Positions 15,270 through 24,105 are shown, counted from the stretch's first letter. The stretch is DNA of 64,000 nucleotides from a virus (IMGVR_UViG_3300005663_000037:36622-100621), one strand, 5' to 3'. Numbers and translations: made by a program. Notes: a model not told the origin generated them from the letters alone.

Positions 15270-15726
15270 ATGAGTAAATACACATTTCAGAACATACTAA
15301 GGAAGCAAGAGGACGGGAGTATAACAGGGCCAATGAGCCCTGTTTCCTTTGTTAAAGCCGTAGCTCCTCAGATAGACATGATTCCTCATGGTATAGCTAG
15401 ATGGAACAGAGACAGAAACTCTAGTCACACATTTGACCATCTGATAGTAAAGCAAGCGTTTACGAACTGTAAAAGGAATAGAGGGTATTCCTGCTGCATT
15501 TTGGTTCGATAATGATAAAGACGTCACGATAACTCCTATTTATAAAAGTCAAACAACAGAAGAAATGCAGGGGGTACATAGGCTAGATGTGGAACTTCGT
15601 AAGAATGATCCAGAACATCCTATAGCTGTACTAACAGAGAAGGAATTCATTAGTTTATTTAAAGCAGCAGAAGCAAGTGGAAAATTAGAACTAAATCAAG
15701 ATGAAGGCAAGCTGGAAACTCTATAA
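15270..15726 (+). pseudogene. Frameshifted gene, about 151 codons
   Basis: The first frame runs from 15270 to a stop at 15512 but changes character after residue 66 (CKRNRGYSCC). The +1 frame then carries well-formed protein (VKGIEGIPAAFWFDNDKDV ... EKEFISLFKAAEASGKLEL) to a stop at 15724-15726. That second frame has a stop at 15442, so the shift falls between 15445 and 15510, probably near ACGAACTGTAAAAGG (15461). Removing one T there gives a continuous FTNVKGIEGIPAAFW. This is either a read or assembly error, a true mutation, or +1 programmed frameshifting. The family is not recognised. Confidence 0.6.
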
Positions 15727-15895
15727 GTGTAAGAAATGCGGCCACGAGAAACGCATACAGACCGACCATTATGGAGAATGTTATGGGTATATGGACAGTA
15801 ACATGTGTCATATATGTGGGTCAGAAGAACAGCAGAATTGTACCTGGCTTTGTCAGGAGAAACCACCAGAAGGTGAAAAGATTCCTGCTTCCTAG
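15701..15895 (+). CDS. Zinc-ribbon-like small protein
   Basis: The 65-codon gene starts inside the end of the frameshifted gene. KCKKCGHEKR and MCHICGSEEQQNC give two CxxC pairs about 25 residues apart, the pattern of a zinc ribbon. A Trp-Lys-Leu-Tyr start and a polar tail flank the ribbon. It may bind nucleic acid or a protein partner. It is the last gene of this tight cluster. Confidence 0.6.
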   Translation: MKASWKLYKCKKCGHEKRIQTDHYGECYGYMDSNMCHICGSEEQQNCTWLCQEKPPEGEKIPAS

Positions 15896-15949
15896 AAGAT
15901 AGTAACAATAGATAAGATAATTAACTAAAGTAATTTAAATCATAAGATA

Positions 15950-16726
15950 ATGAAAAACCCATTTACAGCAGTAAAACAATTAATTGTACCTCCAACTGTA
16001 GAAGAGATTCACGAAGACTTTCGTACAGAAGTAGAAAGACTAATAGAGGATGCTAATATCCTTCACTCAGAGGAAACTACTAAGGGGGAACTATTGACTA
16101 AGGCAGATGCACTTAATACATATGGCTTCTTCAATACTCCAGAAGCTAAGGAAGCAAGTAAGGAGGTAAAACGACTCTCTGTTCTACAAGAGGAAAATAG
16201 GAACAAAGAGCTTCTTAGAGAGGCAATCTACCACTTTAGTTCTAACTATCCTAACTATAAGTTCATTACTGAGTCTTCAGTAAAAGAACTTTGTAAAAAG
16301 TATGGTCTTATCTATGGTACTGTGAATTACTTTATTGGAGATGTACCAGATGTTAACTTGAAACACCTACAGGAGTTCATAGTAGCGGAAGGGGATGAAT
16401 GTCATATGTCCTATTCTAAGTATAATGACGGAACCCCATTTAATCTTAAGTATCTTACAAAGAAAGAAGTAGAAAGAGAAAAAGATATGCGGAGAGTATT
16501 TTCAGATATAAAATTTATCCAATGTCCTCTAGAAATAGTTGCTCCTTCCTCAGACTTCAACCTTAAAGGAATGGATATTACTGACTTCGAGATACGTCCT
16601 ACTCCTATAGAAGATCCTATTGTTCTTCATCCTGTATATTGGAAAGGTACAAAGCATTACCTTATAGGAACTGCATGGGGGCCAGAAGCTAGTGATCCAT
16701 TAGCAATCAATGAAAAGATGAATTAA
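15950..16726 (+). CDS. Hypothetical protein (258 aa)
   Basis: The leader TTTAAATCATAAGATA marks a new translational unit. Residues 15-90 are helical and charged (IHEDFRTEVERLIEDANIL, EASKEVKRLSVLQEENRNK). The C-terminal third is beta-like with FIQCPLEIVAPSSDF and HYLIGTAWGPEASDP. Similar proteins sit in replication regions of Bacteroidota phages without known function. The stop overlaps the next ATG (TAATG), indicating coupling. Confidence 0.6.
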   Translation: MKNPFTAVKQLIVPPTVEEIHEDFRTEVERLIEDANILHSEETTKGELLTKADALNTYGFFNTPEAKEASKEVKRLSVLQEENRNKELLREAIYHFSSNYPNYKFITESSVKELCKKYGLIYGTVNYFIGDVPDVNLKHLQEFIVAEGDECHMSYSKYNDGTPFNLKYLTKKEVEREKDMRRVFSDIKFIQCPLEIVAPSSDFNLKGMDITDFEIRPTPIEDPIVLHPVYWKGTKHYLIGTAWGPEASDPLAINEKMN

Positions 16727-16896
16727 TGACTTATGATGAATAGAAATTCTTAACCCTAGAAGAGGAACGAAGTTTTAATGAGGAAGAAGAACTAGACCGT
16801 GAGGAAGTTCTTCTTCTACTTAACGAAGATAAAAGAGAACAACAGTATGGAAATGGAAGAAATAACGATGACAGAAATACAAGTAACGAAGAGTGA
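16726..16896 (+). pseudogene. Small gene with in-frame amber codon
   Basis: ATG overlaps the upstream stop (TAATG). The frame reads MTYDE, then TAG at 16741-16743, then continues for 50 codons as an acidic helix (KFLTLEEERSFNEEEELDRE, EVLLLLNEDKREQQ) to TGA at 16894-16896. CAG to TAG is a single change, and glutamine would suit the position. TAG is a normal stop elsewhere in this genome, so this is probably a mutant allele, unless the host suppresses amber codons. It overlaps the start of the next gene. Confidence 0.45.
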
Positions 16897-18244
16897 GTCA
16901 GAGGAAAATTTAAACAAAGAGACTCTAGAGGTACCAGAACCTAAGTACTTAAAGATACAAAATAGCTCAGTACTTCCACTAGCCTTACTCTTTATGCTTG
17001 GTGCATCTACTAAGAAAGAAGATGCATCAAAGTTTGGAGAGTTTGGTACAGGATTAAAATATTCAATAGCTTACTTTGCCAGAACCGGAATCAAACTAAG
17101 AATGTTTCTTGGTAAAAAAGAGATTACCTATGCTGTTCATCCAAAGACAGTTAGGAAGCGTGTATTTAATCTTATCTATATTAACAATAGGAGTACAGGA
17201 TATACTACTGAATATGGATCAGGATGGAAAGCATGGGAAGTAGTAAGAGAGATTTGGTGTAATGCTATTGATGAAACTAACATTACCAAAGAAGTTGTAA
17301 CAAAAGATCAAATAGAAGGTACTGCTAGACATACTACATTTTTTCTAGAATTACAAAAACCTCTCCAGGACGTAGTAGATAATTGGGAAGATCATTTTCT
17401 AGAAACGGCTACTCCCCTTTATACTAGCTTCTCGCTAGACATTTATCAAAGTACCGGATCTCTTAGATTGTATAAAAACAAAGTGCTAATTCATAGTGCT
17501 GGAAAAGATGCACCTAGATCCTTATTCTATTATGACATAAAGGATGCTCCTCTCAATGAGTTAAGAGAATACAGAGGGTGGACAGAGTACGATATAGTTA
17601 AAGCGGTTACTCAGTCTAGTGAGAAAATAGCAGGAATGTTAGTACAAGCATTCCATAGTTACTATGAAGGTACGGAAAGTAATTCAGAACAGCAAAGTAA
17701 ATATGACTTTCATGAGCGTAGTTTAGATTATGCGTTCTATTCTTCCTACATCTCAAAGGAAAAGATATACGAAAACTTTAAAGGTAAGCTATATGTGTCT
17801 AGAGACTCTAGTAGGGGAATAAAACATGGAGCTAAGGTATCTAAGGGACTTCTCAAATTATTAGGAAAATGTGGACTGAAGACTAGTGATCTCTTGAGCT
17901 ATGGAGGTTATGGTGGAGGAGGATACGCTTCACGTATCGAGTATGAAGTTCTTCCTAATCCTAGACTAGAAGAGAAGATAAACCAGATCTTAAAGAAATA
18001 CAGTTTATCTCTTAATTTTAATGTAATGATTCCTATTGATGGAAAAGATGTAGACGTGGCTTTGGCCTCTGAATCTACTGTCTCCTTTAACACAAGACTA
18101 GAAACAGTAGATACTAGAGAGTTAGCCTCCATAGTCTTGACAGGACTTGTATTAGCCAGAGAAAAAAGCTATATTGTTCTTAAAAGACTAATAAAAACAA
18201 CTTTATCAAACAATAAGAAACTAAAGGCAGTCTTAGAATTATGA
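16847..18244 (+). CDS. GHKL-type ATPase domain protein
   Basis: The ATP-binding elements of the Hsp90/MutL/histidine-kinase fold can be read: an N-box-like VVREIWCNAIDETN and a G-box FGEFGTGLKYSIAYFAR, the latter before the former as in some phage and MORC-related members. LPLALLFMLGAST precedes them. The C-terminal half includes a glycine-rich YGGYGGGGYAS loop. It probably hydrolyses ATP to drive clamp-like dimer changes on DNA or protein. The frame is open from 16799; the ATG at 16847 is preferred because the earlier part overlaps the amber gene, but 16868 is also possible. The stop overlaps the next start. Confidence 0.6.
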   Translation: MEMEEITMTEIQVTKSESEENLNKETLEVPEPKYLKIQNSSVLPLALLFMLGASTKKEDASKFGEFGTGLKYSIAYFARTGIKLRMFLGKKEITYAVHPKTVRKRVFNLIYINNRSTGYTTEYGSGWKAWEVVREIWCNAIDETNITKEVVTKDQIEGTARHTTFFLELQKPLQDVVDNWEDHFLETATPLYTSFSLDIYQSTGSLRLYKNKVLIHSAGKDAPRSLFYYDIKDAPLNELREYRGWTEYDIVKAVTQSSEKIAGMLVQAFHSYYEGTESNSEQQSKYDFHERSLDYAFYSSYISKEKIYENFKGKLYVSRDSSRGIKHGAKVSKGLLKLLGKCGLKTSDLLSYGGYGGGGYASRIEYEVLPNPRLEEKINQILKKYSLSLNFNVMIPIDGKDVDVALASESTVSFNTRLETVDTRELASIVLTGLVLAREKSYIVLKRLIKTTLSNNKKLKAVLEL

Positions 18245-18678
18245 AAAAATTAATATTTCTAATGCTATTGATACTAGGAGCAGTATTTATAGCACATAGT
18301 CAACTAAAGACGGTTGACATTACCCGTACGGCAATCGGGTATCAGATTGATATTTTAGACTGGGACAGCTATGAAATAAGTAGCTATACTTACACTGGTA
18401 ATTCTACTAGTGGTATTCTATATAACAACTATTCCTACTCACCTGTTCAAATCACAGTAGAGTCAGAATGTTACAACAATACAGATAAACTTTTAGACTT
18501 AACATATGACACCGAGCGAATTAAAAACACAATGGCAGATTGGAGTAGTAGCAAAATTCAAAACACCTCAGGTAAATGGACATGGGACAGTAGTAGCGGG
18601 AACAGGAACAGGCAAGACCCGTATAGCTATTATCTTGATCCAAGGCTTAAACCAAAAGTCTCCTGGAAAATCGACTGA
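18241..18678 (+). CDS. Exported small protein overlapping helicase gene
   Basis: Clear signal peptide: MKKLIFLMLLILGAVFIAHS, cleavable near residue 20. The mature part is Tyr/Ser-rich (DWDSYEISSYTYTGNSTSG). The last 57 codons overlap the helicase gene in another frame, so the true C-terminus may be lost or simply overprinted. An exported phage protein in a replication operon is unusual; it may alter the host envelope or act in superinfection exclusion, which is speculation. Confidence 0.45.
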   Translation: MKKLIFLMLLILGAVFIAHSQLKTVDITRTAIGYQIDILDWDSYEISSYTYTGNSTSGILYNNYSYSPVQITVESECYNNTDKLLDLTYDTERIKNTMADWSSSKIQNTSGKWTWDSSSGNRNRQDPYSYYLDPRLKPKVSWKID

Positions 18679-20050
18679 TGTAGTAGTTCCGAGTAGAAAT
18701 TTGAAGAGGGATTGGGAGAAGACGGGAGGTCACATAGAGCAATGGGGATTAAAGGATGTTCATGTATTTGTAATAAACACATACAAGAACTTACGAAGAT
18801 CCCCAACGCTTCTAGTTTTAGACGAAATACATAACTACTCAGCTCCTACATATAAGTTATTATTTACTAACTCAAGCTATAGCTTCTTATTAGGTCTTAC
18901 TGCAACAATAGAAAGACTTGACCATGAACATTACTTCCTATTAGATAAAGCTCCTGTTTTTGAGAAACTATCTTTAGAAAAAGCTAGGAAGATGCAATTC
19001 GTGTCAAATTACGTTGCCATTAACTATGGAATAGAGCTTAGTGTTGAAGATCAGGATAAATCATCGGAGTGGGATGCTATGGTAAGTAGTACGTTTTCTA
19101 AGTTTTCTCACAATTGGGCACTTGCTAGAGCCTGCGCAGGAGGTTACCTCGTACCTGCTGTTGTATTCTTTCACAAATTTGAAGATATAAACAATCTTAC
19201 GGAGGTATCAGACGGAGCTAAAATAGCTATAACAAAGACTAGTAGAGATTGGAGATTATGGTATGCAACTCAGATGGGATGGGATGGGTTTACAAAGGAG
19301 GCCTACTTTAGTCCTCATACTTTACAACGAGAAGCTAATATTTTTACTCAGGCTACTAAGGCTAGAGAAAATTTCCTTCACAATCATCCATTAAAGCTAG
19401 AAACCATTCAAGAGATTAGGAACTTATTTCCTGGAAAGAAGATGGTTGTGTTCTCACAACGGACAGACTTTGCTGATGAAGTAGCTTTAAAAATTCCAAA
19501 CTCTTTCTCCTACCATAGTAAGACGTGTGGAGAGATAAGAGTACCAAGGAGTTTACCTCATAGTGATATTGTAGTAGGTCGGGGAATCCGAGTAGAGATT
19601 GCTGGAAAGAAGACACCTGTAATTAGGTATCGAGATCTAAATGATGGTACAGTAGAACAGTGGCCTTGGTTTAAGCAAGAATACCCTGGATGTAAGAGAA
19701 TAGGTGCTGCAAGTTATAAGGAAGAGATGATGGATAAGTTTAGGGCCAATGAGATTACTACCTTATCAACTGTTGTAACTCTAGACGAAGGCTTTGATGT
19801 GGAAGGAATAGAGATTGCAATTATAGCAAGTGGAACTGGCGTAGGAAGACAAAACATTCAGAGAATGGGACGTGCTGTTAGATTTGTAGATGGAAAAACT
19901 GCTTTTATATTTAATCTCTACTTTAAAGACACCCAAGATGAGAAATGGTTAAACCGTAGACAGTTTGGAAATACTAATCCTGTATGGATGAGCTCTTTAA
20001 ACTATGACAAACTTTTAGATCTAATTACCGATGAAAGAAAAAATATCTAA
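18506..20050 (+). CDS. SF2 DNA helicase
   Basis: ATP-driven helicase or translocase, 514 aa. Motif I is VVAGTGTGKTRIA (about 29-41), motif II LLVLDEIHNYSA (DEIH), motif III GLTATIERLDH and motif VI QRMGRAVRF. The N-terminal ELKTQWQ acts as a Q-motif-like element. The insert between the two RecA-like domains is long. SF2 helicases of this size are regular members of crAss-like replication modules. The start at 18506 leaves a complete motif I region. The next gene overlaps by 20 bases. Confidence 0.9.
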   Translation: MTPSELKTQWQIGVVAKFKTPQVNGHGTVVAGTGTGKTRIAIILIQGLNQKSPGKSTDVVVPSRNLKRDWEKTGGHIEQWGLKDVHVFVINTYKNLRRSPTLLVLDEIHNYSAPTYKLLFTNSSYSFLLGLTATIERLDHEHYFLLDKAPVFEKLSLEKARKMQFVSNYVAINYGIELSVEDQDKSSEWDAMVSSTFSKFSHNWALARACAGGYLVPAVVFFHKFEDINNLTEVSDGAKIAITKTSRDWRLWYATQMGWDGFTKEAYFSPHTLQREANIFTQATKARENFLHNHPLKLETIQEIRNLFPGKKMVVFSQRTDFADEVALKIPNSFSYHSKTCGEIRVPRSLPHSDIVVGRGIRVEIAGKKTPVIRYRDLNDGTVEQWPWFKQEYPGCKRIGAASYKEEMMDKFRANEITTLSTVVTLDEGFDVEGIEIAIIASGTGVGRQNIQRMGRAVRFVDGKTAFIFNLYFKDTQDEKWLNRRQFGNTNPVWMSSLNYDKLLDLITDERKNI

Positions 20051-20609
20051 TATTCATATACCTAGCTTTGTAGATCTTCTTGCTGAGTATCAAATAAATG
20101 AACACCAGTTCATGATATGCTGGTTTGTTCATACTAAGGATATGAAAACCTATTATAAGTATACTCAGGAAGTATCTCATGTACGGCGAGCAGATCTAGA
20201 AGAACTTGTGGAGAAAGGAGTTCTAATAACTCCGTCCTCCAACCTAAATACCTATGAGTTAGACTCAATGTCCTTAACGGGTTCGTTTGCTGAAGGTTTA
20301 TTTGTTCTAGATGCTAGAGAGGCCGCAATGGAGTTATGGAATAAGTATCCTGTAAGATTTACAAAAGATGATGGTACTAACTATCCGGCAAAGACCGTAA
20401 CTGATAGGGATAAGCTTCTAGAATATTATATTAGACAGGGAATAGGATACAACCTTAATGTACATAAGAACGTTCTAAAACTAACAGATGTTTATCTTGA
20501 GCTAGTGGGAAGAGGAGAGATGACAGGATTAGGAATAGAAAAGTATATAAGAGGGCATTATTGGGAACAGGTTGAGGTTTTAGCAAAAGAATTAGGGTAT
20601 GGAATCTAA
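20031..20609 (+). CDS. Hypothetical protein between helicases (192 aa)
   Basis: Overlaps the SF2 helicase end by 20 bases and the DnaB-like gene by 11. The N-terminus (IPSFVDLLAEYQINEHQFMI) with RRADLEELVEKGVLI resembles a winged-helix fold, often seen in replication initiators or loaders. The C-terminal half is helical. A helicase-loader or initiator role is suggested by position and fold only. Confidence 0.55.
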   Translation: MKEKISNIHIPSFVDLLAEYQINEHQFMICWFVHTKDMKTYYKYTQEVSHVRRADLEELVEKGVLITPSSNLNTYELDSMSLTGSFAEGLFVLDAREAAMELWNKYPVRFTKDDGTNYPAKTVTDRDKLLEYYIRQGIGYNLNVHKNVLKLTDVYLELVGRGEMTGLGIEKYIRGHYWEQVEVLAKELGYGI

Positions 20610-21597
20610 ACTATTAACGAGAACATTACCTATAGTTACTGCAAAACAGGCAGCAGAATTAGCACTTAAGGAGATAGAAGAAGGAAGATCTGGTATACAA
20701 CGATCCCTTCTTACTAGATGGAAGCATGTAAATAATTTACTCGTAGGTGGATTCAGATTTGGCAATACCTATGTATTAGGAGGAATGTCTGGTGGAGGAA
20801 AGTCTTATAAGCTAAACATGCTAAGAGAAGATTTCTTAAACAAGGAACTCAATAGTATGTTTACTAAACCATTTAGGCTTATACACTTTGCAATGGAGAT
20901 GAGTGCTTCTGATGAAGTACTAAGAACAGTAGGAGGTAATATTAAGACCTCCTATCAGTCCTTAATATCTGCCTTTAGAAAACTTCCGGATCAAAAATTT
21001 ACAGAAGCTATGGCTTATCTGGAATCCATGAAACATTTGGACATGGACTTTGTCGAAGTAACTGGAAACGTTCTTCAACTAAAACAGACAATACTAGAGT
21101 ATCAAGCTAAGTATCCTGGAATAAATCTTATAGTCTCTCTTGATCATACATTACTTACAGATTATCTTAATGAAAAAGATGAAATACAATTAGTAACAAA
21201 CGTGTCAAAGATGTTTCTCAGCGCAAGGAAAGAAATAGGTTGCATGGGAATTATAGTTGCTCAGTTAAATGATAAGATTGAGGATATAAGTAGAATTGGT
21301 AAAGCAAATTTTCATTATCCTACTAAGAAGGATATACATGGAGCAAAGGCAATATACAGAGATGCAGATTGTGTAATGGTTCTCCATGATCCTAGTCAAC
21401 TAGGGATAAGAAGATACGGCCCAGAAAGTAATCCAGATGGACAAGGTGGACTTGGGTATACAACAGAGGATAGAGTCTTCCTTCATGTACTAAAGATGCG
21501 GAAGGGAGTTCCTGGAATGATTGTATTTACTCAAGACTTTAAGAATGGTAATTTACATGAGGAAATAATAAATGCACCAAGATTAGTAATAGAATGA
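20599..21597 (+). CDS. DnaB-like replicative helicase (SF4, RecA fold)
   Basis: The RecA-like core has Walker A GGMSGGGKSYKLN (about 60-72), a Walker-B-type strand LIVSLDHTLL, and the following GCMGIIVAQLNDKIE, as in DnaB and T7 gp4 C-terminal domains. The N-terminal 45 residues (TRWKHVNNLLVGGFRFG) match the linker before the core. At 332 aa it lacks the DnaB N-terminal domain. It should unwind the fork with the primase at 24858 and the polymerase. Start and stop both overlap neighbours. Confidence 0.88.
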   Translation: MESKLLTRTLPIVTAKQAAELALKEIEEGRSGIQRSLLTRWKHVNNLLVGGFRFGNTYVLGGMSGGGKSYKLNMLREDFLNKELNSMFTKPFRLIHFAMEMSASDEVLRTVGGNIKTSYQSLISAFRKLPDQKFTEAMAYLESMKHLDMDFVEVTGNVLQLKQTILEYQAKYPGINLIVSLDHTLLTDYLNEKDEIQLVTNVSKMFLSARKEIGCMGIIVAQLNDKIEDISRIGKANFHYPTKKDIHGAKAIYRDADCVMVLHDPSQLGIRRYGPESNPDGQGGLGYTTEDRVFLHVLKMRKGVPGMIVFTQDFKNGNLHEEIINAPRLVIE

Positions 21598-22331
21598 CAG
21601 AAATAGCAACACAGCCGAAACCAACGGCAAAACCTGCAAGATTTAGATCATTACTTATAGATACAATTAGTCAACTACAAGACGATCAGTATCTAGCAGA
21701 ATTAGCTGCGGCTAAATCAAAGAAATTGGAGTATGATGAATGGAGGAATCATGGAGTGAGTATCTTAACTCTGTATAAAACAATAAAATCTCTTTCGGAT
21801 ACTACAGTAATTCAAGTCTTAGGATACGAAGGTACGGGGAAGAGTATGGGTGGGTACTATTTAGATCCAACTGAAACCTTTTGGTTAAATATTGATAAGA
21901 AACCACTACCCTGGGCCGGATGGAAGAAGACTTATGGGGATAAGCACAAAAACTACGCAGTGTCTTCAAGTTATTCAGAAGTAGAAGAGTTCATTACAGA
22001 GGCGCATTCTAGAGCTAAGAAACCGTTTGTAGTCTTTATACTAGGTCATTTGGAAGACTTCACCAGTGTAAGAGGAGAAAAAAGACAACAGCTTAGAGTG
22101 ATAGGTAAGATGGCACATAAGCACAATATAGAAGGAGCACTTGTTCATAACTACTATACTCGTATAGATGAGACTAAGGATGCGCTTGATCCCGAAAGGT
22201 ATCTACTATCTACTCAAAACTCGGGACTTAATACAGCAAGATCACCCTTTTTATTGTGGGATAAGATGCATATACCTACCAATTTCCAGAATATCGTTGA
22301 TGCAGTCGTCAAAGATTGGAATGAAATTTAG
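21594..22331 (+). CDS. RecA-like/AAA ATPase
   Basis: Walker A is VLGYEGTGKSMGG, followed by ETFWLNIDKKPLPWAGWKK. A Walker-B-like FVVFILGHLED and IEGALVHNYYTRI follow. This pattern is typical of small phage RecA-fold ATPases placed beside helicase and single-strand-binding genes, sometimes called Sak4-like recombination ATPases. The exact partner is unknown. It closes the helicase operon; a promoter begins 44 bases after its stop. Confidence 0.7.
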   Translation: MTEIATQPKPTAKPARFRSLLIDTISQLQDDQYLAELAAAKSKKLEYDEWRNHGVSILTLYKTIKSLSDTTVIQVLGYEGTGKSMGGYYLDPTETFWLNIDKKPLPWAGWKKTYGDKHKNYAVSSSYSEVEEFITEAHSRAKKPFVVFILGHLEDFTSVRGEKRQQLRVIGKMAHKHNIEGALVHNYYTRIDETKDALDPERYLLSTQNSGLNTARSPFLLWDKMHIPTNFQNIVDAVVKDWNEI

Positions 22332-22374
22332 GAGGATAAATCTTCAGGAATAGGCAAATTACTTGACCTTTTCC

Positions 22375-22403
22375 TTGCATCTTAATAGTAAAAGTGGTAA
22401 CTT
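22375..22403 (+). promoter_or_regulatory. Promoter, TTG-N20-TAACTT
   Basis: TTG (22375-22377) and TAACTT (22398-22403) are exactly 20 bases apart. The AAAAGTGGTAAYTT context is shared with 8633-8662, and TTGCATCTTAA with the minus-strand promoter at 9210-9238. It drives the acidic protein gene at 22448. Confidence 0.7.
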
Positions 22404-22447
22404 CATATTTCTAATTAATTATTTTTAACTCTAAACAAGTACAGATT

Positions 22448-23023
22448 ATGTCTTTTGATTTTAGACAAACAAGAGTGGTAAAGAAGACTTACACCAAAGA
22501 AGGTGGAGCTTCTACACAAAACTGGGACTTTAGGTATAAGGCCAGTGGTAGTAAACTAGGTAAAGCAGAGTTCTACATTTCTAACAACTTGTACGACTTG
22601 CTTGATCTTGAAAATACAGCGTTACTAGAAAGGGACGCTTTTGACGATGATGGTAACATTACTGCGGTTGCCCTTGCAGTAGTACCAGACATTCCTAAGG
22701 AGGATGGAGGCATTGGAACAATCAAATGTCGAAGATTTATGAAAGGTGCCAAAATGGATAAGACTAAGAAATTCAGTGCTGATGTACTGGAATCTGCACT
22801 CGACTCTATAGGTGTCATTGATAAGACTAAGGAAGGAAATCAATACATGACCCTTAATCTTATTGGCAAATTTGAAGATGCCGGAGCAGACGAGTTAGTA
22901 CCGGTAGATGAAGATGAAGAAGGTCACGACATTCGTGAGATCGTTGCCGTTGAAGCACCAGTTGATGGGGCTACTGGAACCGATGATGCTAATGATCCTA
23001 AAGAAGGACCAGCAGAAGAATAA
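22448..23023 (+). CDS. Acidic-tailed protein, possible DNA-binding factor
   Basis: The 191-aa product has a basic, beta-rich N-terminal half (TRVVKKTYTKEGG, GKAEFYISNNLYDLLDLENT) and a very acidic C-terminal tail (about 155-191, VPVDEDEEGHD). Such tails are common in single-strand DNA-binding proteins. It is a one-gene unit with its own promoter and terminator, which suggests high expression. The role is inferred; no domain is firmly recognised. Confidence 0.6.
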   Translation: MSFDFRQTRVVKKTYTKEGGASTQNWDFRYKASGSKLGKAEFYISNNLYDLLDLENTALLERDAFDDDGNITAVALAVVPDIPKEDGGIGTIKCRRFMKGAKMDKTKKFSADVLESALDSIGVIDKTKEGNQYMTLNLIGKFEDAGADELVPVDEDEEGHDIREIVAVEAPVDGATGTDDANDPKEGPAEE

Positions 23024-23049
23024 AAAAATCTCTCGGTACAGTAAAGTAA

Positions 23050-23078
23050 AAGGGGTAGACTGCTATCCCTTCTTTTTC
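23050..23078 (+). terminator. Rho-independent terminator
   Basis: AAGGGGTAG (23050-23058) pairs with CTATCCCTT (23063-23071, one G-T) around the loop ACTG, followed by CTTTTT. Confidence 0.85.
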
Positions 23079-23104
23079 TAATTTAAACTCTAATTATATT
23101 TTTA

Positions 23105-23932
23105 ATGAAAACACACGACAGTAAGGAAAAGGTTGTAGCGGAAAGAAGACTATTCACAGGACTAGCTCTTGTGAAGGTCATTGCAATTAATCCTACTATG
23201 GAAGAAATGGATGTCTTAGGAATTAGACAACCTAAGAAAGCCCCAGTTTATACTGAGGAAATGGATGATGGAGCCGGAGGAAAGTATATGAGAACAAGAC
23301 TAGACTTCTACTTGAAGAATGAAGCAGTCTCTACAAGAATGGCTCTATTCGTAGATGAACAGCAAGTACGAAGTAAGGATAAGACAAAACACCAATACAT
23401 TAACAATCATGCTCAAGTAACATGGGCAGAAGATCCAAAGGCGTTTATGTCATGGTACGTAGCTGAAACTGCAAGAATTGCTATCACAGGAGAAGAACGA
23501 CTTCACAATTTCTTATGGGCTTGGGGGAATATAAAGACCTTCGTAAGTAAAGAAGAAGAAATGGACGGAAAGACTCAAGCCTCTATCGATGCTTCTCTAA
23601 ATAGCCCGGCTAAGATAGCTGCTGGTGAGATCAAGGAACTTCGAGGTTACTTAAAGAACATCGCTAATAACGAGGTACGAGTACTCTTAGGAGTTAAGGA
23701 TTACCAGTTTCAAGATGTTTATACAGGTTACTTTGGTAGGGCTTCTACGGAATCTCATGCACAGTGGCTGAAGGCACTACAGAGTTCCTATTCACAGTAC
23801 AGGAATGACTATCAAGGTAATCTTGCCTTTAAGGTATATGTACCCCCTAATGAAGTAGACATTGCTCAGGATACCGGTGGAGCTACAGCAACGTCAGAGG
23901 AGAAGGCAAATGTATCAGATTCTTTTGATTAA
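23105..23932 (+). CDS. Probable single-strand DNA-binding protein
   Basis: The 275-aa product begins with LFTGLALVKVIAINPTMEEM, followed by MRTRLDFYLKNEAV and HQYINNHAQVTWAED. I recall this arrangement from a conserved crAss-like phage protein often annotated as ssDNA-binding. The C-terminus is acidic and ends VSDSFD, like the acidic-aromatic tips that recruit partners in SSB proteins. It is a single gene between two strong terminators. The match is from memory of the family and should be confirmed by profile search. Confidence 0.6.
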   Translation: MKTHDSKEKVVAERRLFTGLALVKVIAINPTMEEMDVLGIRQPKKAPVYTEEMDDGAGGKYMRTRLDFYLKNEAVSTRMALFVDEQQVRSKDKTKHQYINNHAQVTWAEDPKAFMSWYVAETARIAITGEERLHNFLWAWGNIKTFVSKEEEMDGKTQASIDASLNSPAKIAAGEIKELRGYLKNIANNEVRVLLGVKDYQFQDVYTGYFGRASTESHAQWLKALQSSYSQYRNDYQGNLAFKVYVPPNEVDIAQDTGGATATSEEKANVSDSFD

Positions 23933-23970
23933 GCAACTTGAAGTTGCCAACTGTTGTAGATGCAGAAAGA

Positions 23971-23994
23971 AGGAGGACGAAAGTCCTCCTTTTG
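23971..23994 (+). terminator. Rho-independent terminator with GAAA tetraloop
   Basis: GGAGGAC (23972-23978) pairs with GTCCTCC (23983-23989) around GAAA, followed by TTTTG. A smaller palindrome, GCAACTTGAAGTTGC (23933-23947), lies just after the stop codon. Confidence 0.9.
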
Positions 23995-24013
23995 TATTTA
24001 ATTAAACTACAAG

Positions 24014-24091
24014 ATGAGAATCAAAATAGAATTATCCGATTTTACATTCTTGCCAGCAGGCTACGGCCGCTATAAAGAACTTAACCAATAG
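24014..24091 (+). CDS. Mini-ORF (25 aa), possibly truncated
   Basis: The leader TTAAACTACAAG precedes an ATG and 25 codons (MRIKIELSDFTFLPAGYGRY to TAG). The LSDFTFxPxGYGxY start resembles the N-terminus of longer phage proteins that continue with a beta domain, so this may be a cut-down copy. It may instead be a leader peptide for the next gene. Confidence 0.35.
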   Translation: MRIKIELSDFTFLPAGYGRYKELNQ

Positions 24092-24105
24092 CAACATAGA
24101 GAAAT

